A DNA stretch of 64,000 bases from Chloroflexota bacterium. Its GTDB lineage: Bacteria; Chloroflexota; Anaerolineae; Anaerolineales; Villigracilaceae. Made by a program: the position numbers and the translations under genes. Numbering within the stretch: position 1 is the first letter of the stretch; each line of letters starts with the position of its first letter. Shown here piece by piece: positions 1 through 7,875 of this stretch. The notes beneath the pieces are model-generated. The model did not search any database. It was not told where the DNA came from and saw only the letters and a program-made list of their open reading frames with translations. Location: the NCBI GenBank assembly GCA_016234555.1, contig JACRBJ010000012.1, positions 186,001-250,000 of the forward strand. Direction: 5' to 3'.

Positions 1-279
1 ACCGGGCTTATCGCCTACTACGCTTCGCTGTTCTTCATCGGCATTTTGGCGCAACTCGACGTGCGCCGCACCCTGAATGCGCCGGGCGTGGTGTATCTCG
101 AATACTTCTATTTCATGCTTTATGCAATCCTGTTGCTGCAAACCATCAACTCGATCATCTTTGCGGCGACGGATGATGTCGGCTTTTTGGAGTACAAGGA
201 TAACCTCTACCCGAAGGTGATCTTCTTCCCGTTGACGATGGGGTTGATGTACCTGATCACCGCATTCCTCTTCTTCTAA
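1..279 (+). CDS. C-terminal end of a polytopic membrane protein (5' end outside window)
   Basis: The frame is open from base 1 and stops at 279, so only the last 92 residues are visible. They hold three hydrophobic stretches: around residues 4-17, 37-55 and 76-92, the last ending in Phe-Leu-Phe-Phe at the stop. A short charged loop (Leu-Asp-Val-Arg-Arg) separates the first two, and an acidic/aromatic loop with Asp-Asp and Tyr-Lys-Asp separates the last two. This spacing recalls the final transmembrane helices of bacterial pentameric ligand-gated channel-like proteins, but the diagnostic extracellular part is missing, so that is only a guess. A strong hairpin follows five bases after the stop. 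Confidence 0.6.
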   Translation, partial: TGLIAYYASLFFIGILAQLDVRRTLNAPGVVYLEYFYFMLYAILLLQTINSIIFAATDDVGFLEYKDNLYPKVIFFPLTMGLMYLITAFLFF

Positions 280-284
280 CAAAG

Positions 285-330
285 GCCGAAATAAAGATGC
301 CCACTTTGGTCGGGGCATCTTTATTTCGGC
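285..330 (+). terminator. Long perfect hairpin, terminator of the upstream gene
   Basis: Arms of 18 bases at 285-302 and 313-330 (GCCGAAATAAAGATGCCC and its complement) enclose a loop of about ten bases. There is no T-run after the stem because intron sequence begins directly behind it. Group IIC introns prefer exactly such sites. Confidence 0.8.
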
Positions 331-732
331 GCCTAGCATGGGCGTTGACCAGAGGATGAAAGGTCCCCTTATGGAGGTTGATTGCAGCAACCATTAGCGG
401 AGGCAAGGCGTTGTCGTGAGGCAAGGTCTGGGGGAAGCCGGAACCAAACCTGCGACTTAAGAAACACGAACTGCATGTGAAGCTAGTCCAATTGGGCGAG
501 TTGGCAAGAGACATCAGGGCCCAATACAACCAAGGGTTGGCTGGGATAAATGTAGCAAGGATGCGCGGAAAGTCAACGCTCTTACTTGGGGAGATCTGTT
601 GCCGAGTCGAAAGGCGACCCTTCTTGAGAAAACAGATTGAGGTAACAGGGGTTAGCAGGAGCCATAGTACTTTTTTCGGGAGGGCTGAATAAACGGCGGG
701 TTCAGAGAGCCGAGCCGCTCCTACACGAGACA

Positions 733-1215
733 ATGGAAAATCCGACGAAAGGGTGTGAGAGGCAGTGTTTGCAAGAGAGTATTTGCAAACCGTACTAACC
801 TTTGGTGCTAACACCAAAGGTTATATATCCGTTTGGCGAACCACACGAAGGAACGTTTTCCGGAGAAGAGGCACAATCTGACGAAGCGAACACGTTCAGG
901 GAAGATGGAAGACATTGTGAAGGAGATAAATCGCACACACGGCTGGATAGGTTATTTTCGATTGGCAACCACGCCGAGTGTGCATCAAGGACTGGATGAA
1001 TGGGTTAGACGGAGACTACGCCAGATACAGTGGAAACGCTGGAAACGAGGGACAACGTGCTGTCGCGAACTGGTGTGGCTCGACGTATCAAAAGAACGAG
1101 CGGCGCTTGGAGCGGTTGGCACAAGTTGTCCCATAGCCCCATAGTACATGAAACCCTGAGCAACGCCTTTTGGCGTAACACAGGGCTTGAAAGTGTTACC
1201 GAACGATACAACTAG
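733..1215 (+). pseudogene. Remnant of intron-encoded reverse transcriptase/maturase
   Basis: Intact IIC maturases have about 400-450 residues. Here the palm and fingers (including the YADD box) are gone. From about 833 one frame reads a domain X/thumb-like segment with Gly-Trp-Ile-Gly-Tyr-Phe-Arg-Leu, then Leu-Asp-Glu-Trp-Val-Arg-Arg-Arg-Leu-Arg and Trp-Lys-Arg-Trp-Lys, and stops at 1144. The maturase C-terminal end (His-Ser-Pro-Ile-Val-His, then Asn-Ala-Phe-Trp, Gly-Leu-Glu-Ser-Val, Thr-Glu-Arg-Tyr) continues in another frame to 1215, so there is a frameshift near 1100. A possible original start lies at 733, but that reading stops after about 21 codons. Confidence 0.8.
796..823 (+). repeat. 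Perfect 12-bp inverted repeat inside the intron ORF region
   Basis: TAACCTTTGGTG at 796-807 pairs with CACCAAAGGTTA at 812-823 across a 4-base loop. It lies where the body of the maturase gene is missing. It could be a deletion scar, a small insertion, or a terminator-like stem within domain IV. Confidence 0.7.
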
Positions 1216-1324
1216 TTACGCTATTCTCATTGAACCGCCGATGTGGACCTGCGTGTCCAGTGATGTGAGAGGGAGCGGTTAGTCGCCGCTCCCTGCTCGA
1301 TTTACGACCTGCCCTCAGCAAGTG

Positions 1325-1570
1325 TTATTGCTCTCCGGTGACTTCCACATCCGGGAAAAACTGGTGAATTGTCCCTTCCACCCAGCCGTGCAGGGTGGAA
1401 GGTAACAGCGGACAGTTCAGGCACGCCCCTCCCAGCCGCACTTTCAGCTGCCTGCCGTCGAACGAAAGAAATTCCACCGTGCCTCCATGGAACTGTTCGA
1501 CGTAGGCGCTTATTTTGTCGATCAGGGCGCGCAGTTGCGCTTCGCGTTCGTTTGGTTCTGCCGTAACCAT
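1325..1570 (-). CDS. NifU-like C-terminal domain protein (Fe-S scaffold/carrier)
   Basis: An 81-residue protein consisting only of a NifU C-terminal (Nfu) domain. The metal-binding Cys-Leu-Asn-Cys-Pro is near residues 55-59, preceded by Leu-Gly-Gly-Ala and followed by a helix ending in a Val-Glu-Gly-Thr-Ile turn, as in Nfu proteins. Members of this family hold a [4Fe-4S] cluster between two monomers and pass it to apo-enzymes. It lies 17 bases downstream of the cyclic-nucleotide-binding gene on the same strand, so the two are probably co-transcribed. ATG start with a GGAGG-like sequence upstream. Confidence 0.88.
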   Translation of the reverse strand: MVTAEPNEREAQLRALIDKISAYVEQFHGGTVEFLSFDGRQLKVRLGGACLNCPLLPSTLHGWVEGTIHQFFPDVEVTGEQ

Positions 1571-1587
1571 GAGACTGCCTCCTATTG

Positions 1588-2043
1588 TTATCTTTGGCTT
1601 GTCTTCAAAAGCGACTGTACCTGGGCGTGGGCGTTTTCCCAGCGGGGGGAAACCACGCGCGCCAGCCGATCCATGACGATGCGGCCGGTTTCGGGTGATT
1701 CACTCAACAATTTGAGCAAATCGTTTCCCCTCACCCGGACCGCTTCAACTTCGGTTTCGCTGATGATGCTCGAAGTATAACAGGGACTGCCGACCACTGC
1801 CGACCAGCCGAACACATCGCCCTCCCGCAGGCGGGTCAGGGTGATGACCGGTCCATCGTACGGCTTGTAGTGAATCGCCACTTCGCCCTTGACCAGCAGG
1901 TAAAGATAGATCGCGGGTTTTCCCTGCTCGAGGATAAGCATCCCCGCCGAACAAGAAAACTGTTCGAAAAGGGGCTTGAGCAGTTCGATTTGAACCGGAT
2001 CGAGGTTTTGAAAGAGTGGGATGCAGGGCAATGTGTCTATCAT
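1588..2043 (-). CDS. Cyclic-nucleotide-binding domain protein (Crp-like sensor domain only)
   Basis: 151 residues forming one cNMP-binding beta-roll: Ile-Pro-Leu-Phe at the start, Leu-Val-Lys-Gly-Glu-Val-Ala in the middle, then Leu-Arg-Glu-Gly-Asp-Val-Phe-Gly-Trp-Ser-Ala-Val. The C-terminal helix ends without a helix-turn-helix, so unlike Crp/Fnr it should not bind DNA by itself. The phosphate-binding cassette Arg is not obvious, so the ligand is uncertain. Such stand-alone domains usually act as small sensors or protein-protein adaptors. It is the first gene of a likely two-gene unit with the NifU-like protein. Confidence 0.82.
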   Translation of the reverse strand: MIDTLPCIPLFQNLDPVQIELLKPLFEQFSCSAGMLILEQGKPAIYLYLLVKGEVAIHYKPYDGPVITLTRLREGDVFGWSAVVGSPCYTSSIISETEVEAVRVRGNDLLKLLSESPETGRIVMDRLARVVSPRWENAHAQVQSLLKTSQR

Positions 2044-2409
2044 TCAAAATATGTTAATCAACGTCTAAACAAGTTTCCAGTACCAAATATCCTAAACTGG
2101 ATGACATTTTTCCCATTTTGGAGTGACAGGTTCGTGGTTTGATAAAATCACGGGCAAAAGTAATGACTTGCCGCTTCGCATCTTCAATGAATTTGATGAC
2201 TGATCAAACAAAGCTTTCCTCGTTTGAAAGGATTGACCAGCCTGTTATCAATGGAGCGCGTCACCGTGTCTCCAATGCGAGAGGGGATATTGGATTACAA
2301 TGAGTTGTTGCAGTTGGATTGCCTCGAACGTGGTTTTGTCGGCAGTGAGGGCGGAGGCTGCACCTGATAATCTCAACCCTGCCCCGTGCGGGCAGAAAAT
2401 TTGGATGAA
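2044..2409. other. Intergenic region between divergent genes
   Basis: The region separates the minus-strand cNMP-binding gene from the plus-strand thioredoxin-like gene, so it should hold both promoters. It is AT-richer than its surroundings. A small inverted repeat, TCAAAC...GTTTGA (about 2204-2227), is visible. No convincing small gene or RNA was seen. Confidence 0.45.
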
Positions 2410-2976
2410 ATGAACGTTACCCATCGAACCTCTCGCCCGCGTTTTTTTGCCATGTTGATGATCGGCGCCGGACTGATTGCGCTTGGCATCATGTTGTTTC
2501 TGTTACTGGGTGGTTTCCCCTCCCTCCCCACCCAGGACGAATTTTCGACGCTTCCCGTTGAAGTGGATTTTGCCGCCCCTGAATTGATTCTCGAAGACCT
2601 GGCAGGAAACAGCGTCTCCCCGCGGGATTACATGGGTGATGTCGTGCTTGTCAACCTTTGGGCTACCTGGTGTCCCCCCTGCAAGGAGGAAATGCCGGTA
2701 TTGCAATCGTTTTACGAGAGGCATCGGGCTGAGGGCTTTGTTCTGGTTGGGATCAATCAGGAGGAGGCGGCGGAGGTCGTCAAACCCTTCGTGGCGGATT
2801 ACGGCTTGACATTCCCCATCTGGCTGGACGAAGACTACCTTGCACAGCGTGAATTCAAGACCTCCAACCTACCCAGTTCCTATCTCATCGACCGCGATGG
2901 CAGGGTGCGCCTGATGTGGGTGGGGCGCGTCTCGGAAAAGTTCCTCGAAAAGAACGTGACCAAATTTCTTGAGTGA
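2410..2976 (+). CDS. Membrane-anchored thioredoxin-like protein (TlpA/ResA family)
   Basis: 188 residues from the chosen ATG at 2410; an in-frame GTG at 2386 would add eight residues and has no better ribosome site. One N-terminal membrane anchor (about residues 13-34) is followed by an AhpC/TSA-Redoxin fold with the active site Trp-Cys-Pro-Pro-Cys-Lys (Cys88, Cys91). The cis-Pro region is in Leu-Pro-Ser-Ser-Tyr. ResA/TlpA proteins reduce disulfides outside the membrane, typically in apo-cytochrome c or the CuA site of oxidase. Being directly upstream of coxB, it probably serves maturation of CoxB (heme c and CuA). Its own regulation is unclear. Confidence 0.88.
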   Translation: MNVTHRTSRPRFFAMLMIGAGLIALGIMLFLLLGGFPSLPTQDEFSTLPVEVDFAAPELILEDLAGNSVSPRDYMGDVVLVNLWATWCPPCKEEMPVLQSFYERHRAEGFVLVGINQEEAAEVVKPFVADYGLTFPIWLDEDYLAQREFKTSNLPSSYLIDRDGRVRLMWVGRVSEKFLEKNVTKFLE

Positions 2977-3070
2977 AAACGAAAACGCCTTTGGGGGAGT
3001 GTAAAAATCATGTATAAAATCTTCCTGAAATAGTGACAAATATAATAATCTTTGGTATATTTGGCGCGTG

Positions 3071-3106
3071 CAATAATGACAAATTACACAAAATTAGTCA
3101 TTATTG
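3071..3106. promoter_or_regulatory. Interrupted palindrome upstream of the cox operon
   Basis: CAATAATGAC at 3071-3080 and GTCATTATTG at 3097-3106 are perfect 10-base arms around a 16-base AT-rich spacer whose inner parts (AATT) are also partly symmetrical. A second TGACAAAT copy occurs at 3034 next to TATAAT (3041-3046). It lies 53-88 bases before the coxB ATG, so it is a plausible operator or leader hairpin for the oxidase genes. The binding protein is unknown. Confidence 0.5.
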
Positions 3107-3158
3107 TGACGCAGCCTGGGGTCACTCCCTGGTTTTGAAATTTCGTCAGGAGAGGCGT

Positions 3159-4163
3159 ATGGGACATTTTTTGGTTGTGGGAATTCTGGTCATTGTAATG
3201 GCGGTTCTCACGTATGTCGGTCTGGATGCGGCGGGGTTAATGCCTGTGCAGGCAAGCGCGCAGGCGGTTTCGATTGATTGGCTTTGGAACTGGCAATTGG
3301 TCGCCATTTCCTTCCTTTTCTCTTTGATTGTCGTACCGCTGATTTACAGTCTGGTGGTCTTTCGCCGCAAAAAGGGTGAGACGGGTGACGGGGCACACAT
3401 CGAAGGCAATACCCCGCTCGAAATTGGGTGGACGATTGTTCCGCTGTTCATCGTGCTGGCTTTTGCCTACATGGGTGCATATTCGCTTGGACAAACCCGC
3501 CGCGTGGATCCGACCGCGATGGTGGTTCAGGTCAAGGCGCGGCAATTCGCGTGGACGTTCGAATATCCCGAACTTGGCATTGTCAGCAACGAGTTGCACA
3601 TCCCTGTGAACAAACAAGTCGTGTTGAAGATGGAATCGGCGGATGTGATTCATTCGTTTTGGGTACCCGAATTCCGCGTCAAGCAGGATGTTGTCCCTGG
3701 GCGCGTGACCGAGTACCGCATCACGCCCACGCTCATCGGTGATTACAAAGTCCGCTGCGCCGAGTTGTGTGGCTCGTCCCATGCCTACATGGAAAGCCCC
3801 GTGATTGTCGATTCGCAGTCTGATTATGACGCCTGGATTTCAGCACAGGCGAAGATCGCCGCTGAAGCTGCCAAGACCCCCGAAGGACAGGGCAAATTGC
3901 TGACGGTCAGGAATGGTTGTATCGGCTGTCACTCGCTCGACGGCTCGAAGATGACGGGTCCGACCTGGTTCAACCTATACGGTTCGGAAGTCCCACTTGC
4001 TGATGGCAGGACGGTTATCGCAGATGATGCCTTCATCACCGAGTCAATTCTCCAACCGAAGGCAAAGGAAGTGAAGGGTTTTGCGCCGACTACCATGCCT
4101 GCCTACCCGTTAACCGACGAAGAAATCGCGAACATCATCGCGTATCTCAAGACATTGAAGTAA
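3159..4163 (+). CDS. coxB: Cytochrome c oxidase subunit II with fused cytochrome c (caa3 type)
   Basis: Start ATG at 3159 is preceded by AGGAG; the frame stays open upstream but that part is regulatory. The 334-residue protein has hydrophobic segments near residues 4-28, 45-68 and 88-110. A cupredoxin domain follows with all CuA ligands visible: His165, Cys200, Glu202, Cys204, His208, Met211. The C-terminal cytochrome c domain has Cys254-Ile-Gly-Cys257-His258 and the likely axial Met313 in Thr-Met-Pro-Ala-Tyr. The fused cytochrome lets the enzyme accept electrons without a separate soluble cytochrome c at this step. It is first in the coxB-coxA-coxDC-SCO run, with 16 bases to coxA. Confidence 0.96.
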   Translation: MGHFLVVGILVIVMAVLTYVGLDAAGLMPVQASAQAVSIDWLWNWQLVAISFLFSLIVVPLIYSLVVFRRKKGETGDGAHIEGNTPLEIGWTIVPLFIVLAFAYMGAYSLGQTRRVDPTAMVVQVKARQFAWTFEYPELGIVSNELHIPVNKQVVLKMESADVIHSFWVPEFRVKQDVVPGRVTEYRITPTLIGDYKVRCAELCGSSHAYMESPVIVDSQSDYDAWISAQAKIAAEAAKTPEGQGKLLTVRNGCIGCHSLDGSKMTGPTWFNLYGSEVPLADGRTVIADDAFITESILQPKAKEVKGFAPTTMPAYPLTDEEIANIIAYLKTLK

Positions 4164-4179
4164 CTGGCGGAGGAAAATT

Positions 4180-6408
4180 ATGACAAATCCATCACCTGCT
4201 CGCGGCTGGGTATTTTTCGCCGTCGGCTTGGTTGCGGCGTACGCCGCTGGCGTGGGACTGGTCTATGCCGCGAGCGGCACATTGACTTACGTCCATCTTG
4301 TGCCTATTTTGCTGGCGACAGTGGTTAGCGCGACAACCATGTCTTGGGGATTCTCTGGACTCAGCCCGCTGACCAAAGGCTTTTTGGGACTCACCTTGGG
4401 CGGGTTGCTCGGCTACGCCCTCGGCTTGGTCATTGACCTGCTGGTGCAGGGAACCCTCGATTGGGTTGCCCCAACTGCCAGCCTGTTCTCGCTGTTGATT
4501 GGGTTCACCGCCTTCTTCCTCGGTGTGTCTGGACTCAACGCTGTGTCCAAAGGTCTCATCTGGCAAATCATCGGCACGCTGACGGGAGCGATACTCGTTT
4601 CACTCATCCGTGTGGCGATGAGACTCGAATGGTCGGGTCCTTTCCTTTTCACCGAACCCGCGTGGGTGGCAGGCGCGTTTTTAGGGGTGCTGTTCTTCAT
4701 CGGTGGCAACGGTTCGGTTAGTGACTGGTTCAAGTGGGCGCGCGGAATCGACACGCCCGAACATCACGAAGACGTTCCAGGCTGGGAGAAATTCCTCAGC
4801 ATTTCGCTCGACCACAAGGTCATCGGCATTCAGTACACCATCACCGCCCTGTTTTTGATTAGTGTGGGTGGGTTGTTCGCGTTGATCTTCCGCACCGAAC
4901 TCGCCGCCTCACAACTGCAATTCCTGACCAACGACATCAAACTGTTCGGGCAGACGGGTCCGCAACTTTACAACACCTTCATGTCCCTGCACGGCATGAT
5001 CATGATCATCTCGATTTTGCTCGGCATTGCGGGCATGATGAACTACGCCGTGCCGTTTTTGCTCGGCGCGCAGGACATGGCTTTCCCGCGCCTCAATGCC
5101 TTCTCGTTTTGGATTGCCGTCCCCGCTTCGGTGCTGATGTTGATGAGCCTCATTCTCGGCGGCTTCGACACAGGCTGGACAGGTTATCCTCCGCTTTCGG
5201 CGCGCGCGCCTGTCGGGATGCAGATGTTCTTCCTCGGTGTGTTCACCGCTGGCTGGTCTTCCATTTTGGGTGCGCTCAACATTATCACCACCGTATTGCG
5301 GATGAGGGCAAAGGGCATGACCGCCTTCCGTATGCCGATTTTCGTTTGGGCGGCGGTGGCAACTTCCATCATCGCGTTGACCGCCACGCAGTTGATCGGT
5401 CTCTCTTTCCAACTGGTAATGTTCCAGCGTCTGCTCGAGATGGGATTTTTTGACCCAGCCAAGGGTGGGAATCCCGTTCTCTTCCAGCACCTGTTCTGGT
5501 TCTATTCCCATCCCGCGGTGTACGTCTTCATCCTCCCAGGCTTGGGAATCATCTCCGAGTTGATTCCCGTCTTCGCCCGCAAGCCGCTCTTCGGCTACCG
5601 CTGGATCGCCATGTCCTCGCTGGCGATTGCACTGGTGGGTTTCCTCGTTTGGGCGCATCACATGTTCACCTCTGGCATGAACGAATACCTGCGTGTGCCG
5701 TTCATGTATAGCACTCTGCTGGTGGCAATCCCGACGGGCGTGAAGTTCTTCTCGTGGGTTGCCACGCTTTGGAGGGGCAAGATTTGGACGCCGACGCCCA
5801 TGCTTTTTGTTTTGGGCGGCTTGGTGGTCTTTTTGCTCGGCGGTCTTTCGGGTCCGCCCAATGCCACCGTCTCGACCGACCTGCATCTGCATGACACCTA
5901 TTTCATCGTCGGGCACTTCCACGATACCATTTTTGGCGGATTCGTCTTTCCGTTCTTCGCCTCGCTCTATTATTGGTTCCCCAAGGCGACGGGTCGCCGC
6001 ATGAGCGAAAAACTTGGCAAACTGCATTTCTGGCTGATGACACCTTCGTTCTTCGTGCTGACCTTTGGCATGATGAGGATTGGTCTGCTCGGAATGCGCC
6101 GCCGCATCGTGGATTACGATCCCGCCCTCAATTTTGATTTCACGCATTTGATTTTGACCATTGCGGGATTCATGATTGCGCTCTCGGTGTTGATCTTCAT
6201 CTACAACTTTTTCCATAGCATCAAGAACGGCGAGAAGGCGGAAGGCAATATCTGGGGTTCGCGTTCGCCCGAATGGCAGGTTCCTTCGCCCATGCCCGCG
6301 CACAACTACGACCAGCCCTTCGAGGTGGTCGGCGAGCCGTATGACTATGGTCTGGCTGACGCGAAATACATCGAATTCATCAAGCCTGCCAAGAGCGGGC
6401 ATAAATAA
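4180..6408 (+). CDS. coxA: Cytochrome c oxidase subunit I, A2-type, with N-terminal membrane extension
   Basis: 742 residues, about 200 longer than a standard subunit I. Residues 1-200 form several extra hydrophobic helices; the oxidase core starts near residue 205 (Ser-Leu-Asp-His-Lys-Val-Ile-Gly). Heme and copper ligands are present: His271 (heme a), His444 (CuB), His493-His494 (CuB), and His579-Phe-His581 for the two hemes. Helix VI reads Tyr-Ser-His-Pro-Ala-Val-Tyr, the Tyr-Ser signature of A2 oxidases in place of the A1 glutamate. Lys522 in Pro-Thr-Gly-Val-Lys fits the K-channel. It reduces O2 to water and pumps protons in the cytoplasmic membrane. Confidence 0.95.
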   Translation: MTNPSPARGWVFFAVGLVAAYAAGVGLVYAASGTLTYVHLVPILLATVVSATTMSWGFSGLSPLTKGFLGLTLGGLLGYALGLVIDLLVQGTLDWVAPTASLFSLLIGFTAFFLGVSGLNAVSKGLIWQIIGTLTGAILVSLIRVAMRLEWSGPFLFTEPAWVAGAFLGVLFFIGGNGSVSDWFKWARGIDTPEHHEDVPGWEKFLSISLDHKVIGIQYTITALFLISVGGLFALIFRTELAASQLQFLTNDIKLFGQTGPQLYNTFMSLHGMIMIISILLGIAGMMNYAVPFLLGAQDMAFPRLNAFSFWIAVPASVLMLMSLILGGFDTGWTGYPPLSARAPVGMQMFFLGVFTAGWSSILGALNIITTVLRMRAKGMTAFRMPIFVWAAVATSIIALTATQLIGLSFQLVMFQRLLEMGFFDPAKGGNPVLFQHLFWFYSHPAVYVFILPGLGIISELIPVFARKPLFGYRWIAMSSLAIALVGFLVWAHHMFTSGMNEYLRVPFMYSTLLVAIPTGVKFFSWVATLWRGKIWTPTPMLFVLGGLVVFLLGGLSGPPNATVSTDLHLHDTYFIVGHFHDTIFGGFVFPFFASLYYWFPKATGRRMSEKLGKLHFWLMTPSFFVLTFGMMRIGLLGMRRRIVDYDPALNFDFTHLILTIAGFMIALSVLIFIYNFFHSIKNGEKAEGNIWGSRSPEWQVPSPMPAHNYDQPFEVVGEPYDYGLADAKYIEFIKPAKSGHK

Positions 6409-6422
6409 TTGGGGAGGACTCA

Positions 6423-7190
6423 ATGTCACATACTCAGGATAAATCTTCTGCATTCACTCAGGGCGTGTTGATTTTCGTCTATCTTGCTGCGCTGACCGCG
6501 CTGGAGTATTTCATTGCGGTCACGTTCAACGCGATTTCGATTCTCGTTCTGGTGGCGGTCATCAAAGCCGCGCTGGTCATGTACTATTACATGCACATCT
6601 ACAAGTTGAACGAAGACGGCGGCGATGACCATCATTCCTACGCCTATAAAACGGTTACTAATCGCATCGGACTTTGGTTGTTCCTGCTTTCAGATGCCTT
6701 CGTCTTTGCAGGCTTGATGACCGCCCGTATCAACCTGCTTGGGTTGACCCGTCCGCATTTGAATCAAATGCTTGGTCTGGCTGTAACCGCCGTGCTTTTG
6801 ATCTCGTCCTTCTTCATGAATCGTGGCGAGACGGCGATGGCGCACGGTGACAAAAAAGGTTTCTTCGCCAACGTGCTGATTACCTTCGTGCTGGGACTCG
6901 GCTTCCTCCTCGGCGTGGTGGCTGTGGAATGGCGTCTCGCCGCCGCCGAGGGCTTGACCCCGTCGAGCGGCGTGGCGGGCGCGGTTTTCTACATGATGAC
7001 AGGCATGCACGCCTTCCACGTCTTCACGGGATTGATCTTCCTGCTGGTCGTTCTGAACAATGCCCGCAAGGGAATCTACTCCGCCGAACAGCATTGGGGA
7101 GTTGAAGCTGCCGCCATCTACTGGCACTTCGTTGATCTGGTGTGGATTTTCTTCTATCCTGCTTTATACTTGATCGGGAAGGCGTTGTAA
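6423..7190 (+). CDS. Fused cytochrome c oxidase subunits IV and III
   Basis: 255 residues. The first ~70 resemble the small subunit IV (CoxD/CyoD type): two helices with Lys-Ala-Ala-Leu-Val-Met-Tyr-Tyr-Tyr-Met-His. From about residue 80 the sequence is a CoxC-like subunit III: Trp-Leu-Phe-Leu-Leu-Ser-Asp-Ala-Phe-Val-Phe, then Gly-Met-His-Ala-Phe-His-Val, ending with Tyr-Trp-His-Phe-Val-Asp-Leu-Val-Trp. The fusion is seen directly, with one open frame and no stop. Subunit III stabilises the proton-uptake path of subunit I. It starts 14 bases after coxA, with GGGGAGG upstream of its ATG. Confidence 0.9.
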   Translation: MSHTQDKSSAFTQGVLIFVYLAALTALEYFIAVTFNAISILVLVAVIKAALVMYYYMHIYKLNEDGGDDHHSYAYKTVTNRIGLWLFLLSDAFVFAGLMTARINLLGLTRPHLNQMLGLAVTAVLLISSFFMNRGETAMAHGDKKGFFANVLITFVLGLGFLLGVVAVEWRLAAAEGLTPSSGVAGAVFYMMTGMHAFHVFTGLIFLLVVLNNARKGIYSAEQHWGVEAAAIYWHFVDLVWIFFYPALYLIGKAL

Positions 7191-7195
7191 GAAAA

Positions 7196-7220
7196 TAGGG
7201 GCGGGGTTACCCCGCCCCTA
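7196..7220 (+). terminator. GC-rich hairpin after the oxidase genes (dispersed repeat)
   Basis: TAGGGGCGGGGT and its complement flank a one-base centre, giving a very stable stem six bases after the coxDC stop. A near copy occurs at 39690-39714, so it is also a dispersed palindrome. There is no clean T-run; transcription may partly read on into the SCO gene. Confidence 0.6.
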
Positions 7221-7269
7221 CAAAATAATACTTTTGTGGTTGGATGTTTTCGGGAATGGGAGCGGCGAA

Positions 7270-7869
7270 ATGAACAGAAAGACTCTCTGGGTGGGAATCA
7301 TGTCCCTGTTGGTGGTGGGTGCAGCTGTGTTGATTTTTGTGCTCGCCAAACCTGTCAATTTTCGGGGAACCAATTACGGCGAGCCGTATCCGCAAGCCTC
7401 AGATTTTGAATTGACTAAATCGAGCGGGGAAACGTTTCGCTTAAGCGAACAAAAGGGAAAAATTGTTTTGCTTTTCTTTGGCTATACTGCCTGCCCTGAT
7501 GTCTGCCCGACCACATTGGCAGAGTTGCGGCTGGTGATGGAAGAACTTGGGGATAAGACCGGGCAGGTTCAAGTTGTCTTTGTTTCAGTAGACCCCGAAC
7601 GTGATACACCCGAAAAAATTCAGGAATACGTCGAGCATTTCAACCCGAACTTTATCGGCTTGAGCGGGAATCCCGATAAGCTCCAGATTATCTGGGATAA
7701 TTACGGCGTCTTCCGCGAGCGGGTCGAATCCGAGTCCGCGTTTGGCTATATCATCAACCACACTGCGCGGACTTATCTCATCGACCAGAACGGCAACCTG
7801 CGCCTATCGTACGGCTTCCAGACTCCCGTCGAAGACATGGTGTATGACATCGAGATTTTGTTGAAGTAG
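7270..7869 (+). CDS. SCO1/SenC-type copper chaperone for CuA assembly
   Basis: 199 residues from ATG 7270, which has GGGAG nine bases upstream; an upstream in-frame TTG at 7234 is less likely. One N-terminal anchor helix (residues 7-26) is followed by a thioredoxin-like fold. The copper motif Cys75-Pro-Asp-Val-Cys79-Pro and His164 (Ile-Asn-His-Thr-Ala-Arg) are all present, as is the typical Val-Asp-Pro-Glu-Arg-Asp-Thr-Pro. SCO proteins insert copper into, or reduce, the CuA site of subunit II. It lies directly downstream of the oxidase genes that need it. Confidence 0.95.
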   Translation: MNRKTLWVGIMSLLVVGAAVLIFVLAKPVNFRGTNYGEPYPQASDFELTKSSGETFRLSEQKGKIVLLFFGYTACPDVCPTTLAELRLVMEELGDKTGQVQVVFVSVDPERDTPEKIQEYVEHFNPNFIGLSGNPDKLQIIWDNYGVFRERVESESAFGYIINHTARTYLIDQNGNLRLSYGFQTPVEDMVYDIEILLK

Positions 7870-7875
7870 TTTAGT

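Larger units (their letters stand above)
328..1301 (+). mobile_element. Degenerate group IIC (bacterial class C) intron
   Basis: The RNA part can be followed by eye against the Oceanobacillus iheyensis-type IIC intron. The 5' end reads CGCCTAGCATGGGCG, followed by ATGAAAGGTCCCC, then the GTCGTGAGGCAAGGTCTG block with GGGGGAAGCCGGAACC. The AACACGAACTGCATGTGAAG segment and the CAGGAGCCATAGTAC segment (about 655-671) come before the ORF domain. Domain V is near 1231-1265 (GAACCGCCG...GTGATGTGAGAGG) and domain VI ends in CTGCTCGAT at about 1301. The usual 5' GUGYG is not intact. The internal ORF is reduced to a remnant, so the element is probably dead. It lies directly behind a terminator hairpin, the known IIC target. 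Confidence 0.88.

Noticed and set aside
257..817. 186-residue open frame on the minus strand
   Set aside because: It lies antisense to the intron RNA core, has no family features, and its codons follow the structured RNA.
4909..6453. 514-residue open frame on the minus strand
   Set aside because: Antisense to coxA. Its His/Arg/Glu-rich composition is the mirror of a hydrophobic coding strand.
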